64,000 nucleotides of DNA from Cryptomeria japonica (lineage: Eukaryota; Streptophyta; Pinopsida; Cupressales; Cupressaceae). Shown here in pieces: positions 60,416 through 64,000 of the stretch; positions within the stretch are counted from its first letter, which is position 1, and each line of letters starts with the position of its first letter. The stretch is from assembly GCF_030272615.1 (NCBI RefSeq), contig NC_081413.1:22012501-22076500 (forward strand), written 5' to 3'. A program made the position numbers and the translations under genes. The notes below the pieces were generated by a model that ran no database searches, was not told the DNA's origin, and was given only the letters and a program-made list of their open reading frames with translations.

Positions 60416-60730
60416 TATTTGGGGAGTAATACAGTTTTGGTGATACAATTTTGATATAGTATTCGGAGTATTGTATACAGGGGGAGTATACCGAGCAGAG
60501 TATGCAGAGTATCCAAGGACAGTAAGCAAAGCACACAAGCACAGAACCGAGCATGCAAAATCAGAGTTATGTATAGTATAATGATAAGGGGAGTATATCT
60601 GAATATTCTATTTCATTGACTATTGTATATACTGTCAAGTATAGTCATTTTACAAAGTATATAGATTTTTGAGTTATGACTTTGAAAGTACTTTTTGTCA
60701 AACATCTCAACTAATGTCAAAAGTGGAGAT
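60416..60730 (+). other. D tail after the C insertion, with polypurine tract
   Basis: Continues D from the second CTATA (60411-60415). It holds several GGGGAG tracts (60423, 60480, 60586) and the likely polypurine tract AAAAGTGGAGAT directly before the 3' LTR at 60731. No gene. Confidence 0.65.
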
Positions 60731-61863
60731 TTTTACTACTTATCAAATTGCCATTAGTTTTTATATTCAAAGTCATACTATATACTCTAGTCGGTTAACA
60801 CTATCGAATCATGCAGTCGGTATACACAGAGAAGTTGGTATGCACAATCTAGTCGGTTACAGAGGAAAGCAATCACAAAACACAATATACACCGAGCTGT
60901 CTACCGAGTATCTTTTCATGTCTACCGAGCAGCAAAGATGAAACATCGAGTTGATATACACTGAGTGAAATGTGTTACCAGATTCATTGAACCTAGACAT
61001 GCATATGAAAATGTGTTACAAGATCGAGGCACATGTAACCGTTATCACATTGGAAATTGCACCAAAAGATTGTGTATGATTTCAAGATCAATCTGACCAA
61101 TGAAATATTTTGTATAGTTATTCATTCGATAAATCATGTTTGTAAGATCGAAGCAATGAATTGGATCACCGTCTTAAGAGATCTATTTATACAGCATGAG
61201 TTAAGGGTGTGTACATGAGTGTAAGAAGACTGTTACAGAGACACAAAGGTCACCGAGAAGGTTTTCAGAGAACAGTCGAAGAATAGAGTAAACAGAAGGG
61301 TTTACCGAGTTACTATATGGGTTACCGAGGTATGCTACAAGCAAGGTAATCTATTCTAAGCACATAGAATCTGCTATAACATTTCAGATGTAAAGTTGCA
61401 GATATTTGTAATGATTTTATTGTAATATTGTGAAGTTGTAAGAGAAACCTTTAACAGGGTAAAAGACTCTAATCAAGTCTATAAATTGTAAAGCCTCTAA
61501 CTAGGTGCAACATTTAGATTAAGTGTTGTAAAATTATTTAGCAAGGTAGATCTAATAGATCTTGTTACTCCTAACAGGGTAAGCTATCAAAAATAGCTAA
61601 TATGTAGCTCTAACTGAGCACTCTTTATTATTGCAATAGTGAAGTTGTGGGTGCCATCCCCACCATAGTTTTTCTCTCTAACCAAAATATATGTGTTATG
61701 GAGTGAATCATGTATGATTGTTATCTATTTATTTTAACTTTATTTTATGTTACTACACTATTCTGTTTATGCATAATAGTAAAGTTATTATTCAAGAAAA
61801 GTTTTGGAGTCCTGATTCACCCCTCCCCTCTCAGTACATTAGCTTTCCTTATTGGGCCTAACA
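60731..61863 (+). repeat. 3' LTR of D
   Basis: 1,133 bp matching the 5' LTR. Its first bases are TTTTACTACT where the 5' LTR has TGTTACTACT, so the terminal TG has mutated. Ends CCTAACA before ATTCC. Confidence 0.85.
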
Positions 61864-61868
61864 ATTCC

Positions 61869-62288
61869 CTGGTCTTTGGCTTCAAAGCCATCCTTCCCCT
61901 TAAGATCGAGATCCCCTCTCTAAGGGTATCACTGCAAAATATCCTACCAGATGAAGAATAAACAATTTCCCACTTACAAGAGCTAGAATTGTTAGATGAA
62001 AGTTGCCTCAAGGTCTTGAATCATCTCTGTGCATATCAAAACCATTTGCGCATAAGTTATCACAAAAAATTGAGAACTTGGAAATTCCAAATTGGTGATC
62101 TTCTCCTCACGGAGAATCGGAAAAACCTCCAAGAAAGAGAAAACAAAGGCAAGTTCGAGCCGAATTGGCTTGGACCATATGTAATCACAACAAAATATGG
62201 ATCAGGAGCTTATAAGTTGGCTACTCCTGAAGGAGATTCTTTGGATGATCCAATGAATATCATGCACCTCAAAAGATTTTATGCCTAG
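61869..62288 (+). pseudogene. pol (INT): B integrase, C-terminal part
   Basis: Direct continuation of 37892 past D and one ATTCC: LVFGFKAILPLKIEIPSLRVSLQN, a stop near 61960, then 61989-62288 with KFQIGDLLLTENRKNLQ, GKFEPNWLGPYVIT and NIMHLKRFYA before TAG. C has the same ending (HLKQFYT). This closes B's coding region. Confidence 0.8.
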
Positions 62289-64000
62289 CCCTCAGAAAGT
62301 CTTAAATTATCAAAAATAAAAATAAAAATAAAAAATCAAGAAAAATATTAAAAAATGAGAAAAAGATCCTGAACAAATCGTCACTTTGGTGAAAACCTAG
62401 CAAACAGGCATCTTGTGACACAAAAAAATTTAAAAAAATCAGAAAAAGAAAAGAAAAAACAATTCATCCATCAGTGAAAACCACTTTGTGGTGCTATGGA
62501 CAAGTAACTTGGTGAAAACAACCATATAGGTGCCAAGGTAAATAATCGGATCCATTGTCTATTAGTTCGATACTACAAACGCCCTCCCATCTAGTCCACC
62601 CATTCACAACATTCCTTCCCTTCCACCTCCCAATAAAACACGCATATGATGATGAGTCTTCACCTAAGTCATGAATAAGGAATGTCCCATGAAACTGAGC
62701 TTGTGTGCCTCTGTGTGAGCTTCACGAAGTCTTGAGAACAATCCTAAGTCGACAAGTCAATCTTCAAAGCCATATGATTACTTTCCTAATCCAAAAGTCC
62801 ACTTTGCCCTAGGGATGAATCCTTCCCTCACTTGGCAACCAATCCTCCACCCTAATCCTACTCTTGACAAGAGGTGTCAGTTGGTCATGAGTGAATGACT
62901 TGTTTGATTTCTTGGATTTTTCATTTAGACTTGCATATTTTGCACTTCGACTGCATCTATCTACGATGGCCCAGATTTACCATATCTAGGTATGTTTACA
63001 ATAGGTGCATACTAGGACATATTTTCATAGCATGGCATGTTTTGGATCTCTCTTGTATAAATCAGCGACCTAGTACTAGTGTTTATCAACACTTACCTTC
63101 TCATGTACAAGAGGTATCGGTGTGTTTGAGGGTTTCCTTGCATGTACCCACAACTTTGTATTAGTGTTTCTCAACACTTGCATAGCTATGTGTAAGGAAT
63201 TCCCGTTTATCTGAGAGTCAGTCCACGCCTTGGGTTTCTCACAGTATCCTGATTCCTATAATCAGTGGTGCAAGTCACCCAAGGTAATATCAAACTAGGT
63301 TGGCTCTCCACATTTTTGTGCACAATTATCACCACCATTCCATAAAATCCTAAATCTAATAATCCCATGGAGTCCTCAATTTCCTCCATTCCCCATCTAT
63401 TCCATATTATTCTATTTTTCTATCTAAGATCACTGTGTTATTATTGGCATATTCCCTCTTTGTATTATTCATCCAGGTCATGTTATTCATATAGATTGCA
63501 TTACTTATTTAATTTCATTACACTACTCATTTAGATGGTCATTTTTCTGCAAACATTTACCACATAGGTTGCACCTAGATTTCATCACATTAATAAAAGA
63601 CATTAATTCATCCATGTAACATTACAATTCATTTAGATTGCATCACAAATAATTTTACATCTACATATCCATCATACATCTGCAGACATACACATCAAAA
63701 AAATCATAATCACTCATCCTACATCCAAAAACGTGTTAGCAGCATATCATAGACATACCTATATAACCATCCACACTGCATCACAAATAAGTCAGCACAA
63801 CATATCCATAATTGTATCCATACATCACATCACAAGAAAAAAAAAGAGAATCCATCATGATAAAAGATACACACATCATCCATCATCACCAAATCATGTA
63901 TATATATAAAGAGATGAATATGTCTATCATAATACAATAATTGCCCCAAAGGGTCAAAATATGATACACAAGCCAAAGGAGCTAACTCTCCCCTTCTATT
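62289..64000 (+). other. B 3' untranslated region to window end
   Basis: Begins with A-rich sequence containing repeated TGGTGAAAAC phrases (62390, 62473, 62511) and continues as CA/AT-rich sequence without a gene. No match to the B LTR was seen, so the 3' LTR is expected beyond 64000. In C the same interval between integrase and LTR is about 2.4 kb. Confidence 0.5.

Larger units (their letters stand above)
37893..61863 (+). mobile_element. Element D: LTR retrotransposon without pol, split by C, TSD ATTCC
   Basis: LTRs at 37893-39041 (TGTTACTACT..CCTAACA) and 60731-61863 are flanked by ATTCC at 37888-37892 and 61864-61868, inside B's integrase. Without C and one TSD (15,238 bp) D is about 8.7 kb. 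The primer site TGGTATCAGAGC is the common tRNA-iMet one, and a purine tract precedes the 3' LTR. Inside are a zinc-knuckle gag-like gene and a long second gene, but no protease, RT, RNase H or integrase. The LTR, primer site and GGGGGAG-rich tail resemble Ty1/copia elements, but without pol the superfamily is inferred. Confidence 0.85.

Overview
The window looks like a repeat-packed stretch of a large plant nuclear genome. A gymnosperm (conifer-like) source is the best guess: the sequence is AT-rich, holds no recognisable host gene, rRNA or tRNA, and consists of long, old, multiply nested LTR retrotransposons with 1.1-1.4 kb LTRs. The organism call is inference.

Layout. (1) 183-3127: a decayed, probably intron-containing DNA-transposase-like gene on +. 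(2) 3600-8008: a ~358-bp tandem repeat, split by a 2.84-kb terminal-inverted-repeat element T (4454-7292, TSD CTA). (3) From 8009: a Ty3/gypsy element B on + (LTR, leader, ORF1, gag, protease). (4) A ~8.95-kb segment from inside T to just after B's protease region is tandemly duplicated: copy 1 is 6692-23458, copy 2 is 23459-34829. Only copy 2 continues into reverse transcriptase, two RNase H domains and integrase. (5) Later insertions separate the copies. Copy 1 took a full-length gag-protease-only element A on - (10023-17824, TSD ACTAC). Copy 2 took a solo LTR of family A (29205-30415, TSD CAACC) and a solo LTR E (32912-34110, TSD CTTGG). (6) B's integrase is cut at 37892 by element D (37893-61863, TSD ATTCC), a tRNA-iMet-primed element with no pol gene that carries a zinc-knuckle gag and a ~1,120-codon protein of unknown function. 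(7) D is itself split by a 15.2-kb Ty3/gypsy element C on - (45178-60410, TSD CTATA) with all pol domains. B's integrase resumes at 61869 and ends at 62288; its 3' LTR should lie beyond the window.

How the parts relate. B and C have the dual RNase H arrangement of the Tat/Ogre branch of Ty3/gypsy, a G-patch-like motif after the protease, and a similar small ORF upstream of gag. A and C share an unusual primer-binding site that does not match the common tRNA-iMet one. A (no RT/INT) and D (no pol at all) would need enzymes supplied in trans. Insertion order from nesting: repeat array, then T and B (their order relative to each other is not shown), then the tandem duplication, then A, solo A, solo E and D, with C after D.
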